DNA of 64,000 nt from Nitrosopumilus oxyclinae (GTDB lineage: Archaea > Thermoproteota > Nitrososphaeria > Nitrososphaerales > Nitrosopumilaceae). A model generated the notes under the pieces. It was not told the DNA's origin. It saw only the letters and a program-made list of their open reading frames with translations, and searched no databases. This document shows, in pieces, positions 1 to 8,917 of this stretch; position 1 is the stretch's first letter, and every line of letters begins with the position of its first letter. The translations under genes were made by a program, and so were the position numbers. The stretch is taken from contig NZ_CP026994.1 in NCBI RefSeq assembly GCF_013407165.1, forward strand, positions 186,001 through 250,000. The letters run 5' to 3'.

Positions 1-578
1 TTATCAATGTTTGATAGTTCCTCAATCGTATCAGGATTTACTGAATCTAGAGGATCTGTAAGTGAGAGTTTTTTTTCATTTTTCTTCTTTACAAATTGCT
101 TTACTACCATTATTCCAATGACTATTGCAATTATGGCATAGTTGATTGGCGGCTTTAGTAATTGTGTGATATATCCTACTTGAGGTAAAGTATATGCTAC
201 TTTTCCTATGTACTCTTCATCTGTGATTGGAAAGTCAGTTCCTGGAATTGATGCTGGATTTGCATCTCCTTTAGTTCTAATTGTTTTAGGATCATCTTCC
301 ATTATTGACGCTACTCTGTGAACAATCACTCTGTCATGATCTGATGGCCGATTAAACACAATGATGTCGCCTACCTCAATTTCTTCAAAAGATACATGAC
401 CTGAAACTATCAATACATCATATACTTCTAAAACTGGAATCATACTCCCACTTGCTACAACATAAAATGGATTTTGTGTTCCAAATGCTACTTGTAGACC
501 AATCCAAATTACTAAAACCCCTACTGCGACAATTATGATGTCTTTTACTACTCCTTTAGGGATTGATCTTTTTGCCAA
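1..578 (-). CDS. signal peptidase I, archaeal (S26B) type, C-terminus cut by window
   Basis: Membrane protease that removes signal peptides from exported proteins. The reading frame is open from a TTG at 578 to the window edge. It has an N-terminal membrane segment (about residues 10-27), then SGSM with the catalytic Ser, an HRV motif with the His that replaces the bacterial Lys in archaeal/eukaryotic enzymes, and a GDAN box. A second hydrophobic segment follows near residue 135-150, then a charged tail that continues beyond the window. The many secreted proteins in this window are its likely substrates. The start is TTG because the only nearby ATG is followed at once by a stop. The family call is firm; the full length is unknown. 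Confidence 0.9.
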   Translation of the reverse strand, partial: MAKRSIPKGVVKDIIIVAVGVLVIWIGLQVAFGTQNPFYVVASGSMIPVLEVYDVLIVSGHVSFEEIEVGDIIVFNRPSDHDRVIVHRVASIMEDDPKTIRTKGDANPASIPGTDFPITDEEYIGKVAYTLPQVGYITQLLKPPINYAIIAIVIGIMVVKQFVKKKNEKKLSLTDPLDSVNPDTIEELSNID

Positions 579-619
579 TTACATTATCGCCTTAGTATCA
601 TTGATTAATTTACTAGTTA

Positions 620-1354
620 TCAGATTTTGTTACCGCAGTCTTCACAGAATTTGGAACCTTCTTTGTTTACAAATCCACAGCTAGAACATTTTCCTGGTTG
701 AGTTGCAACTTCAGGTTTTCCTAAAAGAACCACTTCACCAATTTTTTTAATACTGCTCCATGGAATACTTCCTTCTGTTCCATCTTCTTTAGTAATTACT
801 AAAACCATAGATTGTGTAGAGTCAATTCCAACTTGCTTTGCAGTTCCTAACTTGTTTGCATTCTCATCAAATACAGGTTTTCCTTCAATAGATGTAACTG
901 AAGTGGATGAACCTGGTTGTGTTACTGTTGGTTCTGGGGTTGTTTGAGGTTCTGAAACTTGTTGCTTTATTTCTGGTTGTGTACTTTGAACTTGAGGTTC
1001 TAGGGGTTTTGCAACTCCGACTTCACCTGCTTCATCTTGTTTCTTAAAGTCTCTATATTCTGCAATTGATGCATTACATGAATTACAAATGTATTGACCT
1101 CGTTCTGCAAGAATTAAATTTTCTGCAACTTCTTCATTTGGATTCTCAAACTCAATTTTTGGAGGACCCTCAAATTCTTTCTCACAAGTATTGCAAAAAT
1201 GTTTAGTAATTTTATCTGTATCCAATCTTCCTATTGGTGCTAAAAATAGATCAGGCCCGCCTAGATTCCCTTTCATCTGTTGTTCATCAGTAACGGTTGC
1301 CATAACATAGCCTCCAGATCCTCTTAATTTTTTAAGTCTAAGTTCAGAACTCAT
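620..1354 (-). CDS. PRC-barrel-like protein with zinc-binding N-terminus and C-terminal zinc ribbon
   Basis: Unknown function. Three parts can be seen. Residues about 50-100 carry two CxxC pairs (CNTC and CNSC), a probable zinc site. A Pro/Gln/Thr-rich linker spans about 115-155. Residues about 155-215 resemble a PRC-barrel (GKPVFDENANKLGTA with a SIPWSSI segment). The C-terminus is a short zinc ribbon, CSSCG then FCEDCG. The same ending occurs in two neighbours, at 1863-2396 and 2421-2777. PRC-barrels often mediate protein or RNA contacts, so an adaptor role is an inference. It is divergent from the thioredoxin at 1470. Confidence 0.75.
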   Translation of the reverse strand: MSSELRLKKLRGSGGYVMATVTDEQQMKGNLGGPDLFLAPIGRLDTDKITKHFCNTCEKEFEGPPKIEFENPNEEVAENLILAERGQYICNSCNASIAEYRDFKKQDEAGEVGVAKPLEPQVQSTQPEIKQQVSEPQTTPEPTVTQPGSSTSVTSIEGKPVFDENANKLGTAKQVGIDSTQSMVLVITKEDGTEGSIPWSSIKKIGEVVLLGKPEVATQPGKCSSCGFVNKEGSKFCEDCGNKI

Positions 1355-1469
1355 AACTGAGATTTAGCAAAACGTCATTTAAGTATATATCAAAATTAAT
1401 TTTCCAACTAAAAATACGGTGTTAATTCTGGTGAACGTTTTTAGGTACGTGCAATAAATTAATCTTAGA

Positions 1470-1796
1470 ATGGCTGTAACACAAATTTCAGATGCAAAAT
1501 CATGGGAAGTCGATGTGATAAATTCTGACATTCCTGTATTTGTAGACTTTTGGGCCGAATGGTGTGGTCCATGTAGAATGGTAGGTCCAGTAGTTGAAGA
1601 ACTGGCAGCTGACTATGATGGCAAAGTAAAATTTGTCAAGGTTAACGTTGATGAGGCCAATGAACTGGCATCGAAATACAATGTATTTAGTATTCCAACT
1701 TTAATCCTCCTTAACAAAGGAGAAATCGTTAGTCAGCAAGTTGGTGCTGCATCTAAAGAATCATACCAAAGTATGATTGATAGAGCACTCGCATAA
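1470..1796 (+). CDS. trxA: thioredoxin
   Basis: Small cytosolic disulfide reductase. The 108-residue protein has the classic active site WCGPC with redox cysteines at 32 and 35, the buried Asp at 26, and a cis-Pro in the SIPT segment near residue 76. Its length is normal for the family. It lies between zinc-ribbon proteins and is transcribed with the one at 1863 or separately. A second thioredoxin with an N-terminal extension is encoded at 14352-14753. No signal peptide is present. Confidence 0.95.
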   Translation: MAVTQISDAKSWEVDVINSDIPVFVDFWAEWCGPCRMVGPVVEELAADYDGKVKFVKVNVDEANELASKYNVFSIPTLILLNKGEIVSQQVGAASKESYQSMIDRALA

Positions 1797-1862
1797 TTTC
1801 AAACACGTTTTTCCTCTTTTTTGATCCTAAAGTAATTAATATTCCAAAAATTAACTGAGATT

Positions 1863-2396
1863 ATGTCATTTGGTGAAGTAGATACTCTCAACATGCTCTT
1901 TGACAAATTACAGAATTTGTTTGATGAATCCCAAGGATACTATGAATCATTTCTAGATACAAACAACATGTACAAGAAAGGTCAACTCAGTGACAAAGAA
2001 TTCTTTCAAAAATTAGGTGATTATACAGTAGCATATTCTGCATTAGAGTTTCTAGCTATCAAAGTGATCTTTGAATTAAAAAAATCAATAGGTTCTGGTT
2101 CTGGAAGTACACAATCTCCAGGATTGATGCCTGGAATGGGACAACCTGGAATGATGGCAGGTGGGATGGGACAACCACCAAGATCAGGAACTGCTGCAAA
2201 TCCAGTAGGTGGCGGACCTCCAGGAATTGTTTCTGCACAAGAAGCATTTGGAGATCCTGGAACTTTACCAACACCTGATCCTGCATTGATGCCAAGACAA
2301 ACTATTTCACCACAGGGTGGAAATGGATGTTCTTCATGTGGAGCTGCACTTAGAGAAAACGCAAAGTTTTGTACAAAGTGTGGCGCAAAGGCATAA
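1863..2396 (+). CDS. zinc-ribbon protein with Gly/Met/Pro-rich linker
   Basis: Function not recognised. Residues 1-75 look like a compact helical domain. A low-complexity linker rich in Gly, Met and Pro follows (several MPGMGQP-like units, about 80-150). The C-terminus is a zinc ribbon, CSSCGAAL then FCTKCG. The ribbon is very close to those at 620-1354 and 2421-2777, so these three genes form a local family around the thioredoxin. The helical domain plus tethered ribbon suggests a binding adaptor, which is inference only. The end is convergent with the gene at 2421. Confidence 0.75.
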   Translation: MSFGEVDTLNMLFDKLQNLFDESQGYYESFLDTNNMYKKGQLSDKEFFQKLGDYTVAYSALEFLAIKVIFELKKSIGSGSGSTQSPGLMPGMGQPGMMAGGMGQPPRSGTAANPVGGGPPGIVSAQEAFGDPGTLPTPDPALMPRQTISPQGGNGCSSCGAALRENAKFCTKCGAKA

Positions 2397-2420
2397 AATT
2401 ACTAAATTAAAAATTATTTT

Positions 2421-2777
2421 TTATTGTGTTGTTCCGCATTCAGGACAGAACTTTGCAGTAGCTGATAAACTATTACCGCATTCAGAACAAAAGTTTCCAT
2501 CTGGAATTTGTTCTTTAAATGCATTTCCAACGTTTGCTGAACTTTTTACTGCACCTGATGGAACATATGTCTCATCATCAATTAAGACCGGTTCAAAGTC
2601 TTGTTCTACCAAATATGTCATCATTCTTGGAATTCCTTTTTCCTTATTCTTTGGATCTGGTACAGAATCCCCTAACCAGAATGCAAATCTCATTAGTGTT
2701 AATTCTGGAGTTGAGAATGCTAATGTGTGCTTTGACATGTAATCTTGTGCAGCTTTTTTGCCGTCAAAAACTTCCAT
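2421..2777 (-). CDS. small C-terminal zinc-ribbon protein
   Basis: 118 residues, unknown function. About 90 residues form an uncharacterised domain with the segment TLMRFAFWLGDSVPDP, followed by the zinc ribbon FCSECG then FCPECG at the C-terminus. The ribbon is shared with the proteins at 620 and 1863. It is convergent with the 1863 gene (25 nt apart), and a tRNA-Ala gene lies upstream on the same strand. Confidence 0.75.
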   Translation of the reverse strand: MEVFDGKKAAQDYMSKHTLAFSTPELTLMRFAFWLGDSVPDPKNKEKGIPRMMTYLVEQDFEPVLIDDETYVPSGAVKSSANVGNAFKEQIPDGNFCSECGNSLSATAKFCPECGTTQ

Positions 2778-2821
2778 AAAAAATAGTATTTTTCATTTAT
2801 GTATAATAGTTTCTGGAAAAG

Positions 2822-2893
2822 TGGACCGGGAGGGAATCGCACCCTCGACATCCTCGTTGCGAACGAGGCATTATACTCCTAAACCACCGGCCC
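2822..2893 (-). tRNA. tRNA-Ala(CGC)
   Basis: Full cloverleaf of 72 nt on the minus strand. The acceptor pairs GGGCCGG with CCGGTCC and includes the G3:U70 wobble that identifies alanine tRNA. The anticodon stem CCTCG/CGAGG encloses the loop TTCGCAA (anticodon CGC), and the T loop is TGCGATT. The discriminator is A and CCA is not encoded. Confidence 0.93.
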
Positions 2894-2968
2894 TCAGAAT
2901 ACCCTTTTGTGTTGTTCTTTTATTCATTTTCTCAACGCATAATAGCCTGCATTTCGTAAAATTTTCAG

Positions 2969-4372
2969 ATGACGTATGATACTATAATCACTGACTCACA
3001 TGTTATCCTCCCAAATGGTATGGTTGAGAAAAATATTCTCATAGATGAGGGAAAAATTGTTGGATTTACTACTGATACGCCTGCATGTGATCATAAAATT
3101 AATGGTGCAGGATTAGTTTCAATTCCAGGACCTATTGACACTCATGTTCATTATGGTGTATATTCTCCAATTAACGAGGCAGCAAAAACTGAATCTCATG
3201 CTGCAGCAATTGGTGGAATTACTACTATGATGAGAATGCTTAGACTAGGTGATCCATTTACAAGTTCTTTACAAGATCAACTTGATTCAGCATCTCAAAA
3301 CCATTATGTTGATTATGCAATACATGCTTCAATTTTTACGCCACAACAAATTAGTGAGATGAATTATTGTATTGAAAAAGGAATTACATCTTTTAAAATT
3401 TACATGAATCTTGGCGGTGAAGTGGGTCACGTGTACATGGATATGCCACCAAATTCCCCTAATCTTGTTGCAGCTGAAGTAAATGTTACTGATGAAATAG
3501 TTGAACAAACAGTAAAAGCAGCAGCTGAACTTGGCTGTCCTGTACTTGTTCATGCTGAAGATTATGAGTCATGTGGATGTGGAATTAAAACTGCAAAAGA
3601 AAAAAATCAAGATGGATTATCAGCTTGGTCTTCTAGTCGTTCTCCAGAATTTGAAGCTAAAGCAATAAAAACTGTATCAAAGTTTGGACGAGACTATGAT
3701 TGTGTTATTTATTTTGTTCATATTGGTTCAGAGCGTGCACTAAAACAAATTGAAGAAGAAAAAAAACTTGGAACTAAAATTTTTGTTGAGACATGTCCTC
3801 ATTACTTGACACTCTCTTATGAAAAACAATCTGGATATCTTGCAAAGGTAATGCCTCCTATTAGAACAGAAAATGATAGAAAAGCTGTATGGAATGCATT
3901 ATCTAATAATCAAATTGATACAATAGGCACTGATCACGTAGCAAATCAACTCAAACTCAAACTGGGTGGTGATGATGTTTGGGGTGCTCTTGCTGGATTC
4001 CCAGGGATAGGCACGGTAATTCCTATTTTACTTAATGATGGAGTAAATCAAAAGAAAATATCATTAGAACAATTTGTTCGATTTACTAGCCAAAATGCCG
4101 CTCAAATTTTTGGCATGTATCCACACAAAGGAACTCTTGAGAAAGATTCTGATGCTGATATTACAATGATTGATTTGAAAAAAGAAAAAACTGTTACTTC
4201 AGATCTGTTTGGAGGATTTTCTGATTATATTGTATATGAGGGAAGAAATCTAACTGGATGGCCTGTTAAAACAATGGTTAGAGGAGAATTAGTTGCTGAG
4301 AACTTTGAAGTGATTGGAAAACTTGGTCATGGTAAACTAGTTGATAGAAAAATTAACTTGTTTTCAAAATAA
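2969..4372 (+). CDS. cyclic amidohydrolase (dihydroorotase/hydantoinase superfamily)
   Basis: Metal-dependent hydrolase of cyclic amides. The 467 residues show the ordered metal ligands of the superfamily: DTHVH near residue 58, a Lys in SFKIYMN near 150 (the usual carbamylated Lys), His in VLVHAED, His in FVHIGS, and the catalytic Asp in GTDH near 325. The N- and C-terminal strands (IITDSHVI, the ADITMID segment) form the typical composite domain. Length and motifs fit both dihydroorotase class I and dihydropyrimidinase/allantoinase. The substrate cannot be fixed from sequence and no pyr genes are adjacent. Confidence 0.85.
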   Translation: MTYDTIITDSHVILPNGMVEKNILIDEGKIVGFTTDTPACDHKINGAGLVSIPGPIDTHVHYGVYSPINEAAKTESHAAAIGGITTMMRMLRLGDPFTSSLQDQLDSASQNHYVDYAIHASIFTPQQISEMNYCIEKGITSFKIYMNLGGEVGHVYMDMPPNSPNLVAAEVNVTDEIVEQTVKAAAELGCPVLVHAEDYESCGCGIKTAKEKNQDGLSAWSSSRSPEFEAKAIKTVSKFGRDYDCVIYFVHIGSERALKQIEEEKKLGTKIFVETCPHYLTLSYEKQSGYLAKVMPPIRTENDRKAVWNALSNNQIDTIGTDHVANQLKLKLGGDDVWGALAGFPGIGTVIPILLNDGVNQKKISLEQFVRFTSQNAAQIFGMYPHKGTLEKDSDADITMIDLKKEKTVTSDLFGGFSDYIVYEGRNLTGWPVKTMVRGELVAENFEVIGKLGHGKLVDRKINLFSK

Positions 4373-4434
4373 TATATTCACAAATTTGATTTTTTACGAT
4401 TGCTTTTTAAGTACAAAAAGATGATTTTTTCTTA

Positions 4435-5328
4435 TTGAATTTCCAGTTTGTATTTCTATTTGTTATGATTTTAACAATTGTAGTTAGTCCTTTACTCTTT
4501 GAGAATTCTTTTGCACAACAAATGTCTGTTCATCAACAATGGAAAAAATTTACAGATGTTGATATGTTAACTTGTAAATCTGGAAATTTATTGATCCAAA
4601 AAAGTAATGGTAATCCTGCATGTGTGATGCCATCTACGTATCTAAAATTAATTGATAGAGGATATGGTGTATACGATCAATCTTTGATGAATAAAAATCC
4701 CGAAATGATGAATAATTTAATGAATAGCATGGCTTCAAATGAAAAATTAATGTCCCATTGGCATGAAATGATGCAAAACGATTCTACTATGATGATGGAG
4801 ACTTTGAATGATTGGGTTTTACAAATGAAAAATAATCCTGAATTACTCAAAAATATGTTGTCCCCTATGACTAGTGATCCTGAATTACGTAAAAAAATGA
4901 TTGATGCAATGAAGAACCACCCTCAGATGGAAACTCATCTAAAATTAGATTCAGCATGGATGGATTCAATACATCAACCCATGATGGATTCTGGAATGGG
5001 ACAAGAAATGCATCAATCAGGATGTATCTGGTGTTCTCATTATGAACATAATTCTATGAAATCTCATGGAATGATGATGTCTGGTTCTAGTAAAATGATG
5101 GATATGATTCATCATGTATGGATAAATTCTGAAATGACTAAAGACATACATACCTTAATGCTTGAAGATCCATCTCATATGGCTATGATGTCTAATCAGA
5201 TGATGGAGCCTATTCTTAATGCTGTGATGAATGATGAAGATTTACGAGAAGAAATGATTGAATTAATGTTACAACATAAAGATTTCATGAATTCGATTAG
5301 ACATGAGAGTCCAGAAACAGCTCACTAG
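4435..5328 (+). CDS. secreted Met/His-rich protein
   Basis: Unknown function. A signal peptide covers residues 1-28, ending FENSFAQ. Next comes a Cys-bounded module (CKSGNLLIQKSNGNPAC to LKLIDRG, about residues 46-77), which also closes the secreted protein at 27445-29226. The remainder is helical and very rich in Met (45 of 297 residues) and His (17), with clusters such as HGMMMSGSSKMM and a CIWC pair near residue 200. Met and His clusters in exported proteins often bind copper. That is a reasonable idea for a copper-dependent thaumarchaeon but is not shown here. The start is a TTG about 29 nt after a TATA-like TTTTTAAG, which suggests a leaderless mRNA. Confidence 0.75.
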   Translation: MNFQFVFLFVMILTIVVSPLLFENSFAQQMSVHQQWKKFTDVDMLTCKSGNLLIQKSNGNPACVMPSTYLKLIDRGYGVYDQSLMNKNPEMMNNLMNSMASNEKLMSHWHEMMQNDSTMMMETLNDWVLQMKNNPELLKNMLSPMTSDPELRKKMIDAMKNHPQMETHLKLDSAWMDSIHQPMMDSGMGQEMHQSGCIWCSHYEHNSMKSHGMMMSGSSKMMDMIHHVWINSEMTKDIHTLMLEDPSHMAMMSNQMMEPILNAVMNDEDLREEMIELMLQHKDFMNSIRHESPETAH

Positions 5329-5390
5329 TATTAAAATCAAAATGAAATTTACCGAGTGTTTTTAATCATAAAAAATCTAAATTATACTAA

Positions 5391-6050
5391 TTGACAAAAA
5401 TTGAGAAAAAATATCAAAAACAAATTAATGATTTGATCGTGTATTTGAAAAATTCAAAATTTCTAACTGATGACCATGTAGAATCTGCTTTACGAAATAT
5501 TCCAAGACATGAATTTGTTCTAGAATCAGAATTAGAGTATGCATACGATAATGAACCATTATCTTTAATGAAAAAACAAACTATCTCTCAACCTGGAGTT
5601 GTAACTAGAATGACTGAGTGGTTGGATGTCAAAAATGGTCAAAATATTCTTGAGATTGGTACAGGGTCTGGTTGGCAAAGTGCAATTCTTTCTTATCTAG
5701 TTGGATCAGGTACTGTTTATTCAATTGAAAGACATCCAGAATTAGTAAAATTTGCACAAGAAAATTTAAAAAAATTGAATATAGGCAATGTTCAAGTAAT
5801 TTTAGGTGACGGCACTCTTGGATATTCTCAAAGATCACCTTATGATAGGATAATTGTTACTGCTGCATGTAATGAAATTCCTTTACCATTATTTGATCAG
5901 CTAAGTGAAAATGGGCTCATAATTGCACCTGTAGGGGATTCTTCTCAATCATTGGTCTTGTTACAAAAAACATCTAAAGGAATGATAGAAATTAAAAAGC
6001 AATCAAAGTATGTCTTTGTTCCTCTTGTAGGAAAATTTAGTACAAAATAG
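5391..6050 (+). CDS. pcm: protein-L-isoaspartate O-methyltransferase
   Basis: Repairs damaged proteins by methylating L-isoaspartyl residues with S-adenosylmethionine. The 219 residues are the usual length. The SAM-binding motif I ILEIGTGSGWQSAIL lies near residues 85-100, followed by the acidic end of strand 2 (YSIERHPEL) and GDGTLGY. The N-terminal PRHEF segment and TISQPGVVTRM are characteristic of PCMT. The start is a TTG; a convergent rpiA lies only 4 nt past its stop. Confidence 0.93.
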   Translation: MTKIEKKYQKQINDLIVYLKNSKFLTDDHVESALRNIPRHEFVLESELEYAYDNEPLSLMKKQTISQPGVVTRMTEWLDVKNGQNILEIGTGSGWQSAILSYLVGSGTVYSIERHPELVKFAQENLKKLNIGNVQVILGDGTLGYSQRSPYDRIIVTAACNEIPLPLFDQLSENGLIIAPVGDSSQSLVLLQKTSKGMIEIKKQSKYVFVPLVGKFSTK

Positions 6051-6054
6051 AATT

Positions 6055-6729
6055 CTAAATAATGTCAAATTTCCCATTTTCTTTGGCTTTGTAAATTACA
6101 TCTGGTTTTCTCAAAAATATTCCTGACTCTAAAACTCCTACTGTTTGCTTTATTTTCTGAGTTAATACTTTGGGATTTTTTATTGTCCCGAAATCACAAT
6201 CCAAAATTATGTTTCCATTTTCTGTAAAGAATGGATACCCTCTGTCAAGAGAACGAATTTGTGCATTGCCTCCTAATTTTTTAATTGATTTTATAACTGA
6301 GTTTCTTGCTAGTGGATGAATTTCAACTGGAACAGTTCTTGTAAAATTTCTTACAAACTTTGTCTTATCTGCCATCACTATGACCTTTTTTGCAAGACTA
6401 AACAAAATATTCTCTCTTAACAATGCACCTCCTCCACCTTTGATTACATACTTTTGTGAATCAATTTGATCTGCACCATCAAATACAACATCGATATGTT
6501 CTACCTGATCAGCTTCTAATAGTGGAATGCCTGCTTTTTCTGCAATTAATTTGATCTGCAATGAAGTTGGAACTCCTCGTATGTTGTAGTCTTTTAGTTT
6601 TATGAACTTTGAAAGTGATTTCACAAGCGAAGTAGCTGCTCGTCCACTTCCTAATCCAATGATATGATCATCTTTGACAAATTTTAATGCGTCACTTGAT
6701 AATGCCTTGATGGCATCATCATAAGTCAA
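6055..6729 (-). CDS. rpiA: ribose-5-phosphate isomerase A
   Basis: Interconverts ribose-5-phosphate and ribulose-5-phosphate in the pentose phosphate/ribulose monophosphate routes. The 224 residues contain the family motifs GLGSGRAATSLVKSL (phosphate loop), GVPTS, the catalytic DGADQID and KGGGGALLRE, and a late Cys-free C-terminus of usual length. Its ATG directly follows the stop of the upstream coiled-coil gene (6730-7716), so the two are probably co-transcribed. Confidence 0.95.
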   Translation of the reverse strand: MTYDDAIKALSSDALKFVKDDHIIGLGSGRAATSLVKSLSKFIKLKDYNIRGVPTSLQIKLIAEKAGIPLLEADQVEHIDVVFDGADQIDSQKYVIKGGGGALLRENILFSLAKKVIVMADKTKFVRNFTRTVPVEIHPLARNSVIKSIKKLGGNAQIRSLDRGYPFFTENGNIILDCDFGTIKNPKVLTQKIKQTVGVLESGIFLRKPDVIYKAKENGKFDII

Positions 6730-7716
6730 TTACTCTACCTCTACTTGATCCAGTTTTGATAATACTCTCATGATATCGCCTTTGATTTTATCTAAATCAT
6801 CTGCATCATCATCAAAGTCATCATCTGATGTAACTGGTTTTGATTTAATTGGCTCTGGAAGTGCTTTATGTTCTGTAATCTTGGCAACTTCTTTGTTCAG
6901 GTCTGGTTTAGTTCCAAGGTTAATCTCTGGTTTTGGTGCTACTGACTGTATAATTTCAATTTTATCTTCAACTTTTGGTTTTTGTTGGATAATATCTTGA
7001 ACGATTTCATCTTTTGGTTTAATTACTTCTGTTGGAATAACTTCCTTTGGAATAACTTCAGTTGGAACAACCCTTGGCTGAGGCATTGGTTTTACTTCTT
7101 GTTTTGGTTCGTTTTCAAATTGAGGGAATTTTGGTTCTCCTCTTGAAATATTTGTTAGAGTTGTTAATTCAAATGATTGCCTTGATTTTCTTGGAGGAAT
7201 TACAATAGGATCCATTTTGTTTTCTTTTGGTTTATCAAAGTTGAACACATTGGAAATCTTTTGTTTAGTTTCTTGTTTTACTTCAGGTTTTTCTACCTTT
7301 GGTGCTTCAACTTTACTGCTTACCATCTTTGATGATAATTCATATAATCTATCATCTAATTTTGATAGTTTTTGATCCATCAATGTGATCAAACCATCGC
7401 CAACTGGACCCAAGTCTGGATGGTGACTTGCTTGCTCTAGTTTCTCTAGTTTAGCTAGTACGATTCCTAACTGGTGTTGATATTTTAGTAATAATTTGTC
7501 TTTTTGAATTTTAGAAAATTCTGATTCTGCTTGGTATAGTCTTGAAATTGTTTTAGTTAGAATATCTTTTTCAATTTTTAATGAATTGATTTGACTCTTG
7601 ATGTGAGAACTGGCACCAAGACTAAGTAATTGATTTTTGTCTCTTGGCATTTTACGTACAGCCGCGGCTGTAGCAACACCTGCTAATGAACTAAGAATTA
7701 ATACAATTTCTTGCAT
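6730..7716 (-). CDS. membrane-anchored coiled-coil protein
   Basis: Function not recognised. The N-terminus has one hydrophobic segment (residues 4-20, LILSSLAGVATAAAV). A long helical, probably coiled-coil region follows (about 35-135), and then a Lys/Pro/Glu-rich low-complexity linker (about 140-290). The acidic tail includes DDDFDDDADDLDKI. The gene starts immediately after the stop of rpl37e (7717) and is followed without a gap by rpiA, so the order L37e, this gene, RpiA is a compact operon. A scaffold role is only a guess. Confidence 0.7.
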   Translation of the reverse strand: MQEIVLILSSLAGVATAAAVRKMPRDKNQLLSLGASSHIKSQINSLKIEKDILTKTISRLYQAESEFSKIQKDKLLLKYQHQLGIVLAKLEKLEQASHHPDLGPVGDGLITLMDQKLSKLDDRLYELSSKMVSSKVEAPKVEKPEVKQETKQKISNVFNFDKPKENKMDPIVIPPRKSRQSFELTTLTNISRGEPKFPQFENEPKQEVKPMPQPRVVPTEVIPKEVIPTEVIKPKDEIVQDIIQQKPKVEDKIEIIQSVAPKPEINLGTKPDLNKEVAKITEHKALPEPIKSKPVTSDDDFDDDADDLDKIKGDIMRVLSKLDQVEVE

Positions 7717-7884
7717 CTAAGTGTACCATTTAATCCAAGAATACTTTCTTCGTTTAGCCTCTGGGAATCCACAACTTGCACATTGGTGGTGACGTTTGTG
7801 AAGTGAGTTTTTACCACATCTTCTGCATCTAATGTGAACTTTCTTCTTTGTAAAACCACCCATAGAAGTTGTACCTTTAGTCAT
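7717..7884 (-). CDS. rpl37e: 50S ribosomal protein L37e
   Basis: Small zinc-binding protein of the large ribosomal subunit. This 55-residue frame has two CxxC pairs, CRRCG at about 20-24 and CASCG at about 37-41, separated by a basic [10 protein letters not shown] segment that is typical of L37e. It starts MTKGTTSMG and ends [12 protein letters not shown]. The gene lies just downstream of the Sm-like protein gene (10 nt apart). This L37e/Sm pairing is common in archaea and supports co-expression of RNA-binding proteins. Confidence 0.93.
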   Translation of the reverse strand: MTKGTTSMGGFTKKKVHIRCRRCGKNSLHKRHHQCASCGFPEAKRRKYSWIKWYT

Positions 7885-7894
7885 TGCAAATCAC

Positions 7895-8134
7895 CTAATT
7901 TTGTGCTGGTGGAGGAGAAATCATTACTACATTATCTCCTCTTACCACAATGCTTCCGAGGCTTTTAGAATCGCCTTCAGTAGGAATTTCCTCTGAAGAA
8001 TCGAGTAGCAGGTTCATGTGTTGGTCAAAACCTAAAAGAGTACCTCTAATGGTCTTGTTTCCTTTGAGTTTTATCAATACAACTTGACTGATACTCTCAT
8101 CCAATACTTTTACTGCCATATCAACGGACATCAA
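7895..8134 (-). CDS. Sm-like archaeal protein (LSm)
   Basis: RNA-binding protein that forms heptameric or hexameric rings. The 79 residues hold a complete Sm fold: Sm1 with [20 protein letters not shown] (about 29-48) and Sm2 with [12 protein letters not shown] (about 64-75). Two in-frame ATGs (8134 and 8131) are both possible starts. It precedes rpl37e by 10 nt on the same strand, the usual archaeal arrangement. Confidence 0.93.
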   Translation of the reverse strand: MMSVDMAVKVLDESISQVVLIKLKGNKTIRGTLLGFDQHMNLLLDSSEEIPTEGDSKSLGSIVVRGDNVVMISPPPAQN

Positions 8135-8189
8135 TAATCACTTATTGACATGGATATCGAGGCGTTATATTAAATTTCCATTGGTGAAA

Positions 8190-8912
8190 CTATGAGCTTC
8201 GCCCAGTAAGGCAAGTTTGACACTTTTTTCCGAGATTTTTAACGATTTTAGCTAAAATCACTTGTCCGTCTCTCTTTGTAGCTTTTCTAGGATCACCCCA
8301 TATTCCGTTTTTGGTAGCTTTGGGAAATGATTGATTTGCTAGTCTTCCAAGTTTTTTGATTTCTTGTTTTGTCATTCCTTCTGTATCTAATCCTTTTTTT
8401 GCCAAGTTCATTTTGACATTTTTTGAAATTGCCAGCATTAGTGACGTTTCAACAAATCCTGCGTGGTCAAACTCTCTTTCCATAAAATACCAGTAAGAGA
8501 GTGGGAATACTTTGAGTTTATTTTTTGTAATTTTCTTTAGTTTGACATCTAGATTTTTTATTGGTTTTAGATTTCCATGATGACCATTAATTATGAAAAT
8601 AGTTTTGATGTTATTTGATAATAACGATGTGCACAAATCAGTTAGAATAGTTCGTAAAGTTGATTCTCTTATACTCAGATTAAAAAATGGTGCATGCTCA
8701 TACGAAACTCCATAGTTTAGTGTAGGTAGTAATAGATATCCATATTTTTCTGAGATCTTTTTTGCAACTTCAGTTACAATATCTGAATCAGTTGATACTG
8801 GTAAGTGTGGTCCATGTTGCTCAATTGAGCCTACTGGAATAACTGCAACTTGCTTTTTATTTGAAATTAATTTCCTTAAATTAGGATCAAACTGTGATTT
8901 GATATCTACCAT
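8190..8912 (-). CDS. creatininase-family amidohydrolase (ArfB-like)
   Basis: Metal-dependent amidohydrolase. The 240 residues show the family's ligand set: GSIEQHGPHLPVSTDSDI near residue 28 (Glu, His, His, Asp), NGHHGN near residue 110, and a late Glu in HAGFVETSLM. In archaea, members of this family include the formamidohydrolase ArfB of riboflavin and F420 synthesis, which is the most plausible role. The family also includes mycofactocin and creatinine enzymes, so the substrate is inferred. It begins 5 nt after the stop of the PurU-like gene. Confidence 0.8.
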   Translation of the reverse strand: MVDIKSQFDPNLRKLISNKKQVAVIPVGSIEQHGPHLPVSTDSDIVTEVAKKISEKYGYLLLPTLNYGVSYEHAPFFNLSIRESTLRTILTDLCTSLLSNNIKTIFIINGHHGNLKPIKNLDVKLKKITKNKLKVFPLSYWYFMEREFDHAGFVETSLMLAISKNVKMNLAKKGLDTEGMTKQEIKKLGRLANQSFPKATKNGIWGDPRKATKRDGQVILAKIVKNLGKKCQTCLTGRSS

Positions 8913-8917
8913 TTAAT

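Noticed and set aside
2059-2295. Open frame on the minus strand inside the zinc-ribbon gene
   Set aside because: Shadow of the Gly/Met/Pro-rich linker; no independent start signals.
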